64,000 bases of DNA from Dipteris shenzhenensis (lineage: Eukaryota; Polypodiophyta; Polypodiopsida; Gleicheniales). This document shows, piece after piece, positions 1 through 11,274 of the stretch. Both the position numbers and the translations under genes were made by a program. The first letter of the stretch is position 1, and each line of letters begins with the position of its first letter. A model generated the notes under the pieces. That model was given only the letters and a program-made list of their open reading frames with translations. It ran no database searches and was not told the origin of the DNA. The DNA is taken from the NCBI GenBank assembly GCA_047967505.1, contig CM106540.1; one strand, given 5' to 3'.

Positions 1-648
1 CAGACGAACTGTTTGAGGCTTGCTCATCCCTTAGATATTGTTCCAAGACAATATACACTTTCATTTTTACTAAGAAAGAGAGGAATTGTGTAGGTATACA
101 AGAGGTTTCCCTTGCTAGACTCACTGATTCCTATATCTTGTGCATCCAAGCAGAATGATCAGCAGCAAACAGAAACAGATATGAATCGCAAGAAAAAGAG
201 AGAACATAACCGAGAGCAGAAGTTTAAGATAGGACAGAATTAACTCATCATCTTAGAAGAAGCAAGGAGTGCAGTTTTCGATCATGTGAGTAGCCCATAA
301 GATTAAAAAACTGACTCCAACATGCACAGCAGGAAATGGTTACTATGACACCACCAGAGACCTCATCAGACACCACCACAGCAGGGAATGGTTACTATAA
401 CACCACCACAGACCTGATCAGCAGCACCTGGCAGCAGAGTGGGTCAACATACATACACGCAAACATTTCATGCAAAACTTTGCAATCGACAAATCCTAAA
501 CCCTAGTACTTTAGGAGAATCTATTTAAAAGCTTGTCCACACCTCTCTTCTCCGTGAATGAATCCTCAAAACATGAGCAAAGATCATTAGGCAGAACTAT
601 AGCATTAGCATGTGAACCATGGTATCCACTATTTATGCATCAAGCTTT
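1..648. other. PGM intron sequence, no gene seen
   Basis: AT-rich intron DNA with no coding match on either strand. It contains an imperfect direct repeat of about 50 bp at 327-425, in which cagcaggaaatggttactat recurs as cagcagggaatggttactat followed by accacc-rich sequence. Confidence 0.5.
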
Positions 649-1860
649 TGTTAGAAAACAGAGGGTACGCACAGCGGGAGCTAACCTAGAGAGAGTTATT
701 GAGCCCATGTATCAAGTGGTAGCTTTCAAATCCAGACTTCTTATTCTTAGTGTGTACCATGTAGATGTGCAAACAGAAAATGGACAATGCACAAAAGAGA
801 GATGTAGAACCAGCAAAATATATTTCCGTCCAATGTGGATACAATCACATACAATAGCTGTGTGCCCCACAATCATACCTTCTGACTGGTCCTCCTGGAG
901 AGCCTCTCGTAAGGCAATGCTTTCTGTGGATCCTTGACCTCTCAGCCCAAACTGAGGCACAAGTTTCCTCTGTAATCGCGTCTTCCTTTGCTGTTGTGAG
1001 TGCAGCCAATGGTGAAGACCCTTGAGCTGTTTGTTTCCTCCCATCAGCCAATTCCCTTGCTGACCAAAATCCCCCTGGATGGTACCTCGAAGCATATATC
1101 TAGATGAATCCAGGAACATGCCCAAACTCATCCTCTAAAAACACAACATAGTGCAGTTCCAATCTCATGATAGTCACTCATAAGGTTGAAAACCATAAAC
1201 TCCATCACCTCGAAGCAAGCTGGACTGCTCACACAACTGGCTCACTGAATGGATAGAATGCCCAAGTGAATGGGCCTTTCTATAGGCTGCTAACCAGCCA
1301 ACCAAATAGCCAACTGGAGCAGCCAACCAACCAACCTGGTCAGCAATCCAACCAGCCAGCTTGGTCTGTTTCAATCCCGACTAGATCCTGGACTTCCACC
1401 TCTGTTCTGACCATTTCTGGCTTGATCTGATCATCTTTTCCAGGTCCTGCAGGACCTGGGCCTGTCCGAACTGCAGTGCCAATGTTCCAGCACTTTTCCA
1501 GGCCTGTACACCTGTACCAGACAGCTGGTATAGCTCCCGCTGGTCAGATCTCAGTTCCATAAGCTTCGTCCCACAGATCTGCTCCGATCAGCTCTGGACT
1601 ACCGTGCAACTTTTCTCCGTTTGTTGCAACCTCTGGTGACAACCAGGCACTCTCCATGCTGCCCTTTTTTCTTCTTTTATGCTTCCTGCCCACATGGCAG
1701 CCCATGTGCTGCCCAACTGGCAGTCTTGCTTTCTCTGTTTCTTCCCTTGTGGCAGGCTCAACTTAACCTGGTCCACCTCCCCCATGCACTCCTCATTTGG
1801 GGGCGCACAGATGGGGAGGTGATAAAGATGTGAATTCATGTCACAAAGGACCTTCAAACA
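649..1860 (-). mobile_element. Copia-like LTR, isolated copy
   Basis: The segment starts TGTTAGAAA and ends TTCAAACA. It shares blocks with the better-defined LTR at 44414-45400: the terminal gagggtacgcaca, the block aatatatttccgtcca, and the CACCTCCCCATCTGT..CCCCCAAATGAGGA block read on the minus strand near 1825-1790. No polypurine tract or primer site flanks it and the five bases on either side do not match (gcttt/cattt), so it is a solo or truncated LTR. Its interior is about 225 bp longer than the other copy. The ORFs inside it are not recognised. Confidence 0.55.
1102..1187. repeat. 85-bp segment shared with 49539-49623
   Basis: ccaggaacatgcccaaactc and the bases on both sides, through gatagtcactcataag, recur almost identically at 49.5 kb, where they abut a Ty3/gypsy reverse transcriptase fragment. 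Flanking sequences differ on both sides. Confidence 0.75.
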
Positions 1861-2733
1861 CATTTAGTCATCCAATACTTGTAACATCAGTTACAACGCA
1901 TTACTTGTATATCTGTCATTTTCCCGTATTTTCAAGTTTTCATTGCTATATGATTTTTATTTTGTGCGCTTGTTATTGATAATAAGTGGAGATTTCCTTT
2001 TTGACAAGACAATGGTCTTCAGCTTCAATTCAGTAAGTGCAGGCATCAAACCATGTCTGGTGACCATTAGTGAGGACTATACTACTGCATATGCTGGATC
2101 CCTAGCTGATGGACAGAAGCAATGCAGAGCCTCAGGAGTCATGCAAAGACTCAATCTTGGTCCTACACCCTCCACTAGATCGCTATACCAACATCCACAT
2201 ACACTGTAAGCCCTACTCGCTCATTTATTTTACCATCATTATTCAATGGTTTAGAGGGGGAGCCTTGGCAGTATTGAAGAGATTAAAAAATTATATGAGG
2301 GGACTCAAGACCATTAGTGTAGGGTGAATTTTAGAGAACACAGTCTCCAATCACTAGGGAAAAGTTTGATTAAAATCTAAGCCCTTTAGCCTAGGTTTTG
2401 CGCCTTGGACTCTGGAGAGTCTAGGTCAGCCCTTCAGTTTGACCTTTAGAATGTATTAAGTTATGCAAGGATAGAGGTGTCATGAGGCAAGTTTTAAAAA
2501 CATTTTGTTAATCCAACCAAACGTTTAACCATGAGTTAGAAAGAGTTCAATTGTTTTAACCCCACCATAATTAATCTAGATTGCCAGTTGTCCTGCTGTG
2601 CACAAATTGCTTAATTTTGTATTTTGCTTTTGTTTTTGCATTTGGGCTAGCTACAGGTTACCTAACTTTCCCTCAATCTTTCCATTTTCAGTCCATCCTC
2701 TCCCTTGCTCTAGCACCCTACAAGTTCCATACC
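1861..2733. other. PGM intron sequence, no gene seen
   Basis: Unclassified DNA. Near its right end, the minus strand at 2650-2733 may continue the weakly coding-like stretch that resumes at 5443. The two would be one sequence split by the LTR cluster 2734-5437. Confidence 0.4.
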
Positions 2734-3264
2734 TGTCATGTGCACGGATTGGTATCTGACGTGTACTGGGTACACAAGACTAGCTCAAGTAGCCTGGGGA
2801 GGCTTAGAGCTAGGCAGGCTTGATTCTCGGGTTGAGTGGCAAGGGTACAAACCAGTTTGAGGTCTTCGCTATTTTTGGCGCTTGGGGCCCGAGTCTATAA
2901 AAGGGGCCCAGGGGCTCAGTTCTTAGTGAGCCGATGGGAGCAAGTTTCGTTCCCAGGTGCTAGGTCTGATCCTGGATTGAGTCGTGGACGCGCGCCTGCA
3001 TCTTAGCATAGCCCAAGGCCCAGTAGCAGATCCCAGGCTTCACAGCGCCACCTGGTGGTATGGGACACCAGGCTAGTTTAGATCTAGTTGGGAGTTTGTG
3101 CCAGTAGCTCAGCTCATGGCTCGGAGGGGACATCTCCTGATTCGGGATCACATCCCGTAGATGTCATGGTTGGGAGGTGAGCAGCCTGCTCAGTTTCTCA
3201 CGTTGTGTGTGTCTTCTTGTGTTTGTTTGCAGATCAGAGGTTTCAGGAGTGCTGGGACGTGTCA
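2734..3264 (+). mobile_element. LTR copy 1 of the inverted LTR cluster
   Basis: A full 531-bp LTR beginning TGTCATGTGCACGG and ending GGGACGTGTCA, with a TATA motif (tataaaagg) at about 2896. The left flank atacc (2729-2733) recurs at 5438-5442, to the right of the oppositely oriented copy 4. Confidence 0.85.
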
Positions 3265-3268
3265 GTTG

Positions 3269-3663
3269 AACCTCTAATCTGCAAACAAATACAAGAACAC
3301 ACACACAACGTGAGAAACTGAGCAGGCTGCTCACCTCCCAACCATGACATCTACGGGATGTGATCCCGAATCAGGCGATGTCCCCTCCGAGCCACGAGCT
3401 GAGCTACTGGCACGAACTCCCAACCAGATCCAAACCAGCCTGGTGTCCCATACCACCAGGTGGCGTTGTGAGGCCTGGGATCTGCTACTAGGCCTTGGGC
3501 TACGCTAAGATGCACGCGCGCGGCCGCGACTCAAAATCCAGGATCAGACCTAGCACCTGGGAACGAAACTTGCTCCCATCGGCTAACTGAGAACTGAACC
3601 CCTGGTCCCCTTTTATAGACTCGGGCCCTAAGCGCCAAAAATAGCGAAGACCTCAAACTGGTT
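3269..3663 (-). mobile_element. LTR copy 2, truncated, inverted relative to copy 1
   Basis: This copy begins inside the LTR at aacctctaatctgc and ends at caaactggtt. About 22 bp are missing at one end and about 145 bp at the other. Together with copy 1 it forms an inverted repeat with arms of about 400 bp and a gap of only about 26 bp. Confidence 0.85.
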
Positions 3664-3672
3664 GGGAGCAAC

Positions 3673-4152
3673 TGACACGTCCCAGCACTCCTGAAACCTC
3701 TGATCTGCAAACAAACACAAGAACACATACACGACGTGAGAAACTGAGCAGGCTGCTCACCTCCCAACAGCCTCACCTCCCAACCATGACATCTACGGGA
3801 TGTGATCCCAAATCAGGAACTGAGCTACTGGCACGAACTCCCAACCAGATCCAAACTAGCCTGGTGTCCCATACCACCAGGTGGCGCTGTGAAGCCTGGG
3901 ATCTGCTACTGGGCCTTGGGCTACGCTAAGATGCAGGCGCGCATCCGCGACTCAATCCAGGATCAGACCTAGCACCTGGGAATGAAACTTGCTCCCATCG
4001 GCTCACTGAGAACTGAACCCCTGGGCCCCTTTTATAGACTCGGGCCCCAAGCGCCAAAAATAGCGAAGACCTCAAACTGGTTCGTACCCTTGCCACTCAA
4101 CCCGAGAATCAAGCCTGCCTAGCTCTAAGCCTCCCCAGGCTACCTGAGCTAG
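3673..4152 (-). mobile_element. LTR copy 3
   Basis: It begins tgacacgtcccagc and follows the LTR consensus to ctgagctag at 4152, where it breaks off about 75 bp short of the LTR end. A 16-bp internal duplication (cagcctcacctcccaa) lies near 3767. Confidence 0.85.
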
Positions 4153-4900
4153 GTTGCTGGTTTCGGTGCAGGCTGCAGTGTACGGAAGTCTGCTACAGTC
4201 CGTACTGTACGGTAATCCCCCAGCAGGCTGTACGGAATTTGACGCAGGCTTGTACGGTAGCCTGTCGCAGGCTGTACGGTAGCCTGTCGCAGGCTATGGC
4301 CGTTCCTAGATGGCACAATCCAGTAGATGTGCAAGGAGGTCTTCTTGCGCACACTAGCTGAGGCTATGGCTGAGCTTGGGTCCCTGCCAGACTATATAGG
4401 AGATGGTGCAGCTAATCTAGGAAGCTATGCTTCCCAAAAAAGCTCATCCTCCCAAACTTGGAGGGTGGTGCTTTTTTCGAAAAAAGCAGCTCCTCCAACA
4501 GTGTGGCCGCACCCTGCTCCAGCCCCTGGCGCACCTCCCTGCCCTGCCGAATTCCTTTCCAGCCCATGGCGCACCTCTCAGCCTCTCCTACCTACGTCAC
4601 CTACCTCTACGCAGCCCTTACCAGCAACGGAATCTCCTCGCCTACCACCCAGCTCTTCTCACGCCTCTCCTACCTGCATCTTCACTCTCTCCTAGCTACG
4701 CCTCAACCCTCTCTCACTTTTTCCTTTCAGCAATTCCGAAATCACAGACTCTCCTTCTTCCTACCTTTTCCCTAAATCCTGACCACATCCGATAACCCAT
4801 GAACCAACAAGATCTTGCAGCAGCAAATTTCGAAATTAGGGCATACTTGGAGGAAGAAATCGTCCAAAGTTTTCGCATCAGAAGTTCCTACCTCAGGAGT
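4153..4900 (-). mobile_element. Short non-coding internal region between LTR copies 3 and 4
   Basis: Only about 750 bp separate the two minus-oriented LTRs, so the unit is a short non-autonomous element or an internal deletion. The left part (4160-4300) is a GTACGG-rich block with a 22-bp tandem duplication (tgtacggtagcctgtcgcag). The right part runs from the primer site and has no credible gag or pol. Confidence 0.55.
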
Positions 4901-4914
4901 TGGCTCTGATACCA
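4901..4914 (-). other. tRNA-Met primer-binding site
   Basis: The minus strand reads TGGTATCAGAGCCA two bases after the end of LTR copy 4. This is the usual plant primer site complementary to the 3' end of initiator tRNA-Met, and it fixes the orientation of the element as minus. Confidence 0.85.
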
Positions 4915-4916
4915 AC

Positions 4917-5437
4917 TGACGCGTCCCAGCACTCCTAAAACCTCTGATCTGCAAACAAACACAAGAACACACACACAACGTGAGAAACTGAGCAGGCTGC
5001 TCACCTCCCAACCATGACATCTACGGGATGTGATCCCGAATCAGGAGATGTCCCCTCCGAGCCACGAGCTGAGCTACTAGCACGAACTACCAACCAGATC
5101 CAAACCAGCCTGGTGTCCCATACCACCAGGTGGCGCTGTGAAGCCTGGGATCTGCTACTGGGCCTTGGGCTACGCTAAGATGCAGGCGCGCATCCGCGAC
5201 TCAAGACCTAGCACCTGGGAACGAAACTTGCTCCCATCGGCTCACTGAGAACTGAACCCCTGGGCCCCTTTTATAGACTCGGGCCCCGAGCGCCAAAAAT
5301 AGCGAAGACCTCAAACTGGTTCGTACCCTTGCCACTCAACCCGAGAATCAAGCCTGCCTAGCTCTAAGCCTCCCCAGGCTACCTGAGCTAGTCTTGTGTA
5401 CCCAGTACACGTCAGATACCAATCCGTGCACATGACA
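4917..5437 (-). mobile_element. LTR copy 4 (5' LTR by its primer site)
   Basis: 521 bp from tgacgcgtcccagc to gtgcacatgaca, with the tRNA-Met primer site directly inside. It lacks a 13-bp block (aatccaggatcag) that the other copies have. The right flank is atacc, identical to the left flank of copy 1. Confidence 0.88.
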
Positions 5438-5442
5438 ATACC

Positions 5443-6499
5443 AGTCTCTTCCAGGACAGCCATATCCTCTCTGTTGTTTGTGCTCATAACTTCCACACAG
5501 GCCTCCATTTCCAGAGCTATCTGCTTGGCATCAACATCAACCTTCCTGCACATATCAATCGGTGGCAACCCTGCTCCCAGGCTGAAATCGTCACCTTTAT
5601 TCTAGATCTGTCCTTTGCTGCAGTTTGCAAAATTGCCAGCTAGACCGCAAGTTGCCATTTGCTCCCTGAGCTTTCCTTTGCATCTCCAATTGACATCTTA
5701 CCACCTGCTAGCCTCCTGGAATCTTTCCAAACCTGTCTCATCAGACTTCTTCTCTCTTCTTCTTGACCTAGTTTCTATAGATTTGTTGATAACTCTGACC
5801 TACATTCCTAACCCTGGTGAATTCAAGCCCCGGAGGCTGACACATGCATGTGGGGCATACAGAAAAGAGGACTTGAAGGAGGACTGATAGTAAAATAGTT
5901 GCACATCAACAATGTTTTCTACTAACTAACACCAGCAGGCAGTATTTGGTGCTTCTTGGCACTACATTTGGGTTCTACGCTCAGTTTTTTATGAATCCTA
6001 CAGCGTTGTATTAGTTCCTACGTTGGAATCTATTTTGTGAAAACGACATTCATAAATTTTCTCCAAACATTAAGCCATAGGAAAGATGCATTTCTAGGGG
6101 CTGTCCTGTGCAAAGAGTTCTGATCTACTTTGTATCTCCTTATGGGCAATAATGGATAGAAATACACCTAGGACCAGCCTTGATGGGAGATGCAGCACCC
6201 CATTCTCACCCCATATGGTCTTCTGTTCCTTCTCTCAAGGCTACACCTATTGCTTCGTTTATTTTTTTTGCCGAAAAAACAGTGCTAATTATATTACTTC
6301 GAGAACAAGATACAAGAGGTCAGCTTATAGCTGACGGGCTGCGTTCACAAACCGGACGCAGCCCTAAAAGATAGCATAATAAATCATACTCTCACGGAGG
6401 GATATGATGAGTGTGAATGAACAGCCATCGGGGTGGTGAGTAGTGCCACCGAAGGCCCTGCGTAGTCTGCTCGAAGAAGAGGCCCTGTGTGTCCTATTG
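5443..6499. other. Unclassified intron DNA with a weak coding-like stretch
   Basis: The minus strand of 5443-5610 is open and encodes a segment with MCRKVDVDAKQIALEME and TNNREDMAVLEET. I do not recognise it. The composition looks protein-like, but it continues into stops and could be an old retroelement gag. Nothing else was identified. Confidence 0.3.
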
Positions 6500-6634
6500 C
6501 TTCGTTTATGCTTGCATGATTGTGTTATTTATTTTCAAGTTTCTAGGAAATTATCGTGAAAAATAATGTTTAAATTTCTAATTTAGTTGATGGCATAGCA
6601 TGGGACCCATGATCTACGTTACTAACCTCTAACA
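6500..6634 (+). mobile_element. 3' part of an LTR, plus orientation
   Basis: The sequence ending cctctaaca is followed directly by a tRNA-Met primer site at 6636, so it is the end of a plus-strand LTR. The LTR start could not be fixed, so the left coordinate is nominal. No coding region follows before PGM exon 13. Confidence 0.5.
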
Positions 6635-6635
6635 T

Positions 6636-6648
6636 TGGTATCAGAGCA
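6636..6648 (+). other. tRNA-Met primer-binding site
   Basis: TGGTATCAGAGCA immediately after an LTR-like end (taaca). The 450 bp that follow up to the exon are non-coding. Confidence 0.7.
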
Positions 6649-7062
6649 AAATTTTAGCACTCCCATTACCCTCAATTGGTATCCATAGATAAAACTAGAA
6701 TGTTTTCCTAAACATCTATTGTGCTTATCTTCCTCAATATCCTCATTGGGCCTTATGTAAGCTCATTATAGGGTTGATTCGAAGCATGCACCCAATGGAT
6801 ACATGCAATTCGAAGAGTTGGCTTTTTAGAAAACTTTGAACTGTTAGGTGTGCTCCTACCTTTTCAAAAAATTAAGGAAATATAAAATGGAACTAGGAAG
6901 GTATGCATGCTAAGTATCTGACGTAACACAGCATAGCTGAAGTTTGCTAATTGTCCCAGATTTCAAGCCTCCATAATCCTACCAGGAATCAAGGTTATCA
7001 AATCATTGATTATCATTTTCATAATTTGTGTCAAAAGTATCAAGTGAAGGACTGATTACTCA

Positions 7063-7188
<126 letters not shown>

Positions 7189-7408
7189 TTAATGAATCCA
7201 GGGTATTCACAGGAGTGCAAATATAAAGCATCTTCTACAGCAGGTCAGCATTAAGTGACAGAAAATTGGAGTAATTTCTTTCTGTAGTCACTCACAAATC
7301 ATTACCTTCATCAACCAAAACAGTATAGAGAAACTACAATGGTGTCATTAATGAGCCTTACGGAAGCAAAACAAGATATCATGTGGCGCATTGCTCCTTA
7401 ATATGTAC

Positions 7409-7472
7409 CTCAAAAAACTTAAGGTTTAAACTTTTTGCCACAACGTCCAAAGCAGCAGAAGTAGGCATACTC
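7409..7472 (-). CDS. PGM: PGM exon 12
   Basis: One base completes Arg339, then residues 340-360 (SMPTSAALDVVAKSLNLKFF then E), phase 0. The acceptor is TTTTCAG and the donor GAG|GTACAT. RSMPTSAALD is part of the domain 3 sugar-binding region. Confidence 0.95.
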
Positions 7473-7561
7473 CTGAAAATGATAGACATGCAATAACCAC
7501 CGTCAAACAACTCGCTTGCCACCATCTAAATAATTAATTTCCAAAATCTCTCTCTCCTCAC

Positions 7562-7657
7562 CTCGCAACACCTTTCAGGCCAGCACCAAAGTATGGGATC
7601 GCATCAACAGCATTTGCAGCAATTATGGCTACCGAATCTGATGGTGTCACAAAAAAT
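7562..7657 (-). CDS. PGM: PGM exon 11
   Basis: One base completes Arg307, then residues 308-338 ([20 protein letters not shown] to LKGVA) and two bases of Arg339. The acceptor is TTCTTAG and the donor [19 protein letters not shown] has Gly-Ala where many plants have Ser-Ser. Confidence 0.95.
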
Positions 7658-7790
7658 CTAAGAACAAGGACCGATAAAACATTAGACACACTGCACCAAT
7701 ATAGTACACGTCTTCTTTCCAGGAGAGATTTCAAAGTTCACATCAAGCTGAGACCACAGCAAAAGCACAAAGCAAAGATTGCAAACAAAC

Positions 7791-7948
7791 CTCTTTCCAA
7801 GAATCATGTTTCTATCAGCATCACCATCTGCAGCTGCACCAAATTCAGGTGGCTCTTCTACAGGAGCAGCCTTACCCAATCCCATGCGCTGAACCAACTC
7901 CTTTGCATATGTTAAATTGGGATCTGGGTGACCCCCACCAAAGTCTTC
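7791..7948 (-). CDS. PGM: PGM exon 10 with the metal-binding loop
   Basis: Residues 255-306 plus two bases of Arg307. The exon begins [18 protein letters not shown] and ends DRNMILGK. The loop DGDAD at 295-299 keeps the three aspartates that bind Mg2+ (rabbit Asp287, 289, 291). The Ala between the last two is normal for plant enzymes. The acceptor is TGTCAG and the donor AG|GTTTGT. Confidence 0.97.
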
Positions 7949-8228
7949 CTGACAGTCCATAATGTATCAAGAAAAAAATCAGAACTAGTACCATGATATA
8001 GAAAACCCAAAACATCAATTCAAGAGCTCATTCTCCGTGGGCATCCTTGTAGTATTCACATTCAATACAATGGGTAAAAGTACAAGAGACATTGGAAAAA
8101 GGACGACATATGGAACAATAAATTTTTAACTCTGATTATCACAATAATTTATGTGTATCAAAAACATAGGCACTCACAACGTGTTGTGACAAGGAATAAT
8201 AAAGGAGAATGTTTAACTTCTGAATCAC

Positions 8229-8328
8229 CTTTGGAGTACAGTTTAATAGGGAGCTTGCTTTTGCTGATAGTTCCTCGAGGAAAATTCTTTGAGCATAGAT
8301 TCCTGCCACTCCATGCAGAGCATCATAA
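8229..8328 (-). CDS. PGM: PGM exon 9
   Basis: One base completes Cys221, then residues 222-254 (YDALHGVAGIYAQRIFLEEL to LLNCTPK). The acceptor is TTGAGCAG and the donor AAG|GTGATT. YDALHGVAG and LLNCTPK are signature segments of plant cytosolic PGM. Confidence 0.95.
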
Positions 8329-8464
8329 CTGCTCAATTGCAATGGACCAACAAGTCACAAAATTTTAGGCAAATTTTAGAAAAGATGATGCCTGCCAGGG
8401 TCAAGAATACAGATAGGCTTGCATGGAAGTGGAAGAACATGTATTATTGATAAGTCCGGCCTAC

Positions 8465-8524
8465 CAGAAAGTGAAATCCGGCCGATGGAGTAATCTTCTG
8501 ATTGCGTCAAAATCAAAAATGGTC
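8465..8524 (-). CDS. PGM: PGM exon 8
   Basis: One base completes Lys201, then residues 202-220 (TIFDFDAIRRLLHRPDFTF) and two bases of Cys221. The acceptor is TTTGCAG and the donor TG|GTAGGC. RRLLHRPD replaces the KKLLSSPK usual in seed plants, a conservative difference on a surface segment. Confidence 0.92.
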
Positions 8525-8644
8525 CTGCAAAAGAGGGTAAAGAGCTGGAATAGAATTTTCAAACCTTCTGCAAGTATTAAATTAAAAGTAAACAGAAGCT
8601 GCATTGTCTTCCTCAAAGCAAGCCTTTGAACCCAGACTACTTAC

Positions 8645-8745
8645 TTCATCAACCTCACATAGTCCTCAGTTGGGTCAAAAACAACCACAGTAAAAGGACC
8701 ATTGGAACCACCAAATGTTGATGTTCCACACTTGGTTATGTCCAC
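8645..8745 (-). CDS. PGM: PGM exon 7
   Basis: Residues 168-200 (VDITKCGTSTFGG to YVRLM) plus two bases of Lys201. The acceptor is TTTATAG and the donor ATGAA|GTAAGT. The segment GPFTVVVFDPTEDYV matches the linker between domains 1 and 2. A 120-bp intron follows. Confidence 0.94.
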
Positions 8746-8915
8746 CTATAAAATGCCTTAAATTAATAAATTGCCCAAAATGTTATCAGGATTCAAGAAC
8801 CAAGACATTCCACGCTTGTTTACACACAATGGCAGTATGATTAAAACAAACAGAGGATTAGAATAAACAAAAAAGTTGGAGTGCAAAAAATAAGACGCAA
8901 TAAATAAATGCATAC

Positions 8916-9035
8916 ATCTGGAAGCTCTTCAGCTACGTAATACTCTTTTATTGTCTTTGTTATCGCATATATTTTATCTGTAAGTGTTTCCAGGGCTGGC
9001 CCTCCATTCTCAGTATTGTACTTTATCCCAAAGTC
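8916..9035 (-). CDS. PGM: PGM exon 6
   Basis: Residues 128-167, beginning [16 protein letters not shown] and ending VAEELPD, phase 0. The acceptor is TGTCACAG and the donor GAT|GTATGC. Exons 5 and 6 join as GPHE-DFGIKYN exactly as in plant cytosolic PGM, which shows that the 14-kb gap between them is one intron. Confidence 0.96.
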
Positions 9036-10185
9036 CTGTGACAAAATTCAGAAGAGGGGGCACAAATTTAGTCCTGAAAATTCATGCAACTCAAATTCCA
9101 GAAACCAGAGCAGGTGGTGGGTAAAGAGGAAGGGAAGAAGGGAGGACGGGGTGGGGGGGGGGTTTTCCCTTGCACACGAGTCATCTCATTAAACATCAAG
9201 AACTGACAACAGCTGGAACATCAGACAGACTAGGGATAAAGCAATCAATGTGCCCTGCTGAAATGGGCTGAAGCATAGGAAAAGAAACCCTGATGAGAAA
9301 AGGCTATAAAGCCAAGCAGTGAATTGCAACATTTGTCATTTGTAAAGAGTCAAGGTAAACTGTCAAGTAAGGTAAGCCCTTAAACTACCCAGTAAGTAGC
9401 CACCATAGGCATATTGAGGCTCAAACAAATTTCTGTTTTGAAAAACTCAACTCATCTGACTGAAGGCCTGAGCAGCTAAACAACACAACACCAACGGATC
9501 AAACAGCTCACGATAGTTCAGCAATAGCTTCACCAGGACAACTAAATTTTTGATGCAGAGAAATATAAAATGAATATCCTCACATATGTGTATGTGTCAC
9601 TGACTCCAGCTATGTGCAAGTGCCAACAAGAAAGGAGAAGAGGGGCTGGGGATATTTTACAAAGGAGGAAGGGAATGGGGGACGGAGGACAGTCTCCATA
9701 ATTTAGATGACATAAAAGCAGAACTATTCATAACTGCATATTACAAAAAGCACAATCTCCTATGAAATTGCCATCCCTTAGGATTGTTTTAGACCCCTGT
9801 ATAAATATGCCATCCTCCTAGGACCTAGGCAAACACGCATGCATAGTTTATGATAAAATTGGTAAATGAGTAACACTTGCTACTCTACCATTCTAGAGAC
9901 CCAATAATAGATTTTGTGAATTTCAGCATAGTATTTCCATAGCCTAAATACCATCTTCTTACAATTAGAGCATTGCAGAGACTAGAATTTTATTTCCCTG
10001 CTGGATTATTTAAGTAACCCCCATCTGCACATTGCCAAGATCGAGCTCCAAAATCTTTGCATAGCAATCAGAGATATTTTCAAAGATCCACTAGCAATCT
10101 CCACGAGGGCAATCCTTAAACATCAGCAAATGAGTGGAAAAAAAATTTCGTTAGGGAGCTTGTGTTCTTGAGGCTGTTGCTCCTC
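9036..10185. other. Left part of the 14-kb PGM intron, no gene seen
   Basis: AT-rich, non-coding sequence with a G run near 9158. No match to the transposon families elsewhere in the window was seen. Confidence 0.5.
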
Positions 10186-10571
10186 CCCAACCCTTTCTGC
10201 CCTCCTCCCTCTCCCTCAGCCCCTCCCCCTCCTTTGCTTCAGCTCCGCCCCTTCCCCCACTGCCTTTCCCTTCTCCTTTCAGCTCGCCTCAGTCCCCCCC
10301 TTCAGCCCGCCTCATCTCCCTCATCCCGCCCCTTCCTCCTCTACCCCTCAGCCCGCTCCTCCTCTACCCCTCAGCCCGTCTCCTAGCCCCTGTTTCCTGC
10401 CCCTTCTTCTGCCCCCTGATATGCCCCCTCTCTCCCTCTTTCCTTCCTCTACTCCCCCCCTACTCCGGCCCTTCCACTCACCCCCTTCCCACCTCTCCCT
10501 CCCTGCTCTCCTACACCGCCCCATTTCCTCCTCTACCCCGCCCCCTCACCAGCCCTCTTCCCCGCTCCCTT
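10186..10571 (+). repeat. Pyrimidine-rich tract, left half
   Basis: An almost pure C/T tract of irregular CCCCTCC and CTCAGCCC units. It stops at the retrotransposon 10572-16738 and resumes at once on the other side (16739-16915), so the two halves were one tract before insertion. The reading frames across it are low complexity. Confidence 0.85.
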
Positions 10572-11258
10572 TGTTACATCCCCACTAGGATGTAACCAGC
10601 TACAGGTTCGCAAACCCTAAAGCTGAGGCTGACTTGGTCTTGGATTAGACCTGGGGAGTCAGCGTGGGGTCTAACTAAGGGTTATGATTAACCTAAGGAT
10701 AGACCTAAGCTAGCAATAGAGAGGTCTAGATCACTAGGAGTGAACTAGCCTGCTATACTTGGCAGTGGAGTGCTAGCCAAGTCAAGGTAAGCCAAATTGG
10801 ATGAGGCTTGACTATAAAGCAAGGCACGCTTGCTTTAGAGTAGCCTAGCTAAGAATAGGACTAAAGCCAATTAAAGCAGGATACCTGGCCTATAAGTATA
10901 GGCTAGGGCTCCTTATAGGGGATCCTGAGGATGTGAACCTCAAAGACCAAGACTTGTTGGCCAGAGAGCAGCAGCTTAGGGAAAGGGCTCACAGTATGGG
11001 ACGTCAGTCTGGACTCTTAGGCTGGCTGGTTCTCTCTAGGTGGTTTAGACTTCTAGCTCGGGGGAGGCTCGGATGAACCTACGGCTAGGAGGTGAGCTGC
11101 TAGCGTCAACCCTAATGGGTTGAGTCTACGACAGACGCCTTGACCCAGTTGGGTGCTTTACAGGCTTAGCCTGTGTTCACTTTACAGTTTTGGTTATGGA
11201 GCAGTCCAGGTTACCTCACTAGGGTATAGGGTTAACTAGACCTAGCGAGGGTTTTACA
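10572..11258 (+). repeat. 5' LTR of the LARD-like element
   Basis: Runs from TGTTACATCCCCACTAGG to GAGGGTTTTACA. It is collinear with 16074-16738 with scattered substitutions and small indels, including about 14 bp absent from the 3' copy near gtcagcgtgggg. The divergence implies an old insertion. Confidence 0.92.
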
Positions 11259-11260
11259 GT

Positions 11261-11274
11261 TGGTATCAGAGCCA
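11261..11274 (+). other. tRNA-Met primer-binding site
   Basis: TGGTATCAGAGCCA two bases after the 5' LTR end. Confidence 0.92.

Noticed and set aside
649-1865. Target duplication for the left copia-like LTR
   Set aside because: The flanks gcttt and cattt do not match closely enough.
4901-4914. tRNA-like sequences (TGGTATCAGAGC) at five sites
   Set aside because: These are retrotransposon primer sites next to LTR ends, not tRNA genes; no cloverleaf surrounds them.
10162-10386. 74-codon Pro/Leu/Ser-rich ORF
   Set aside because: It is a translation of the C/T tract; low complexity with no start context or homology.
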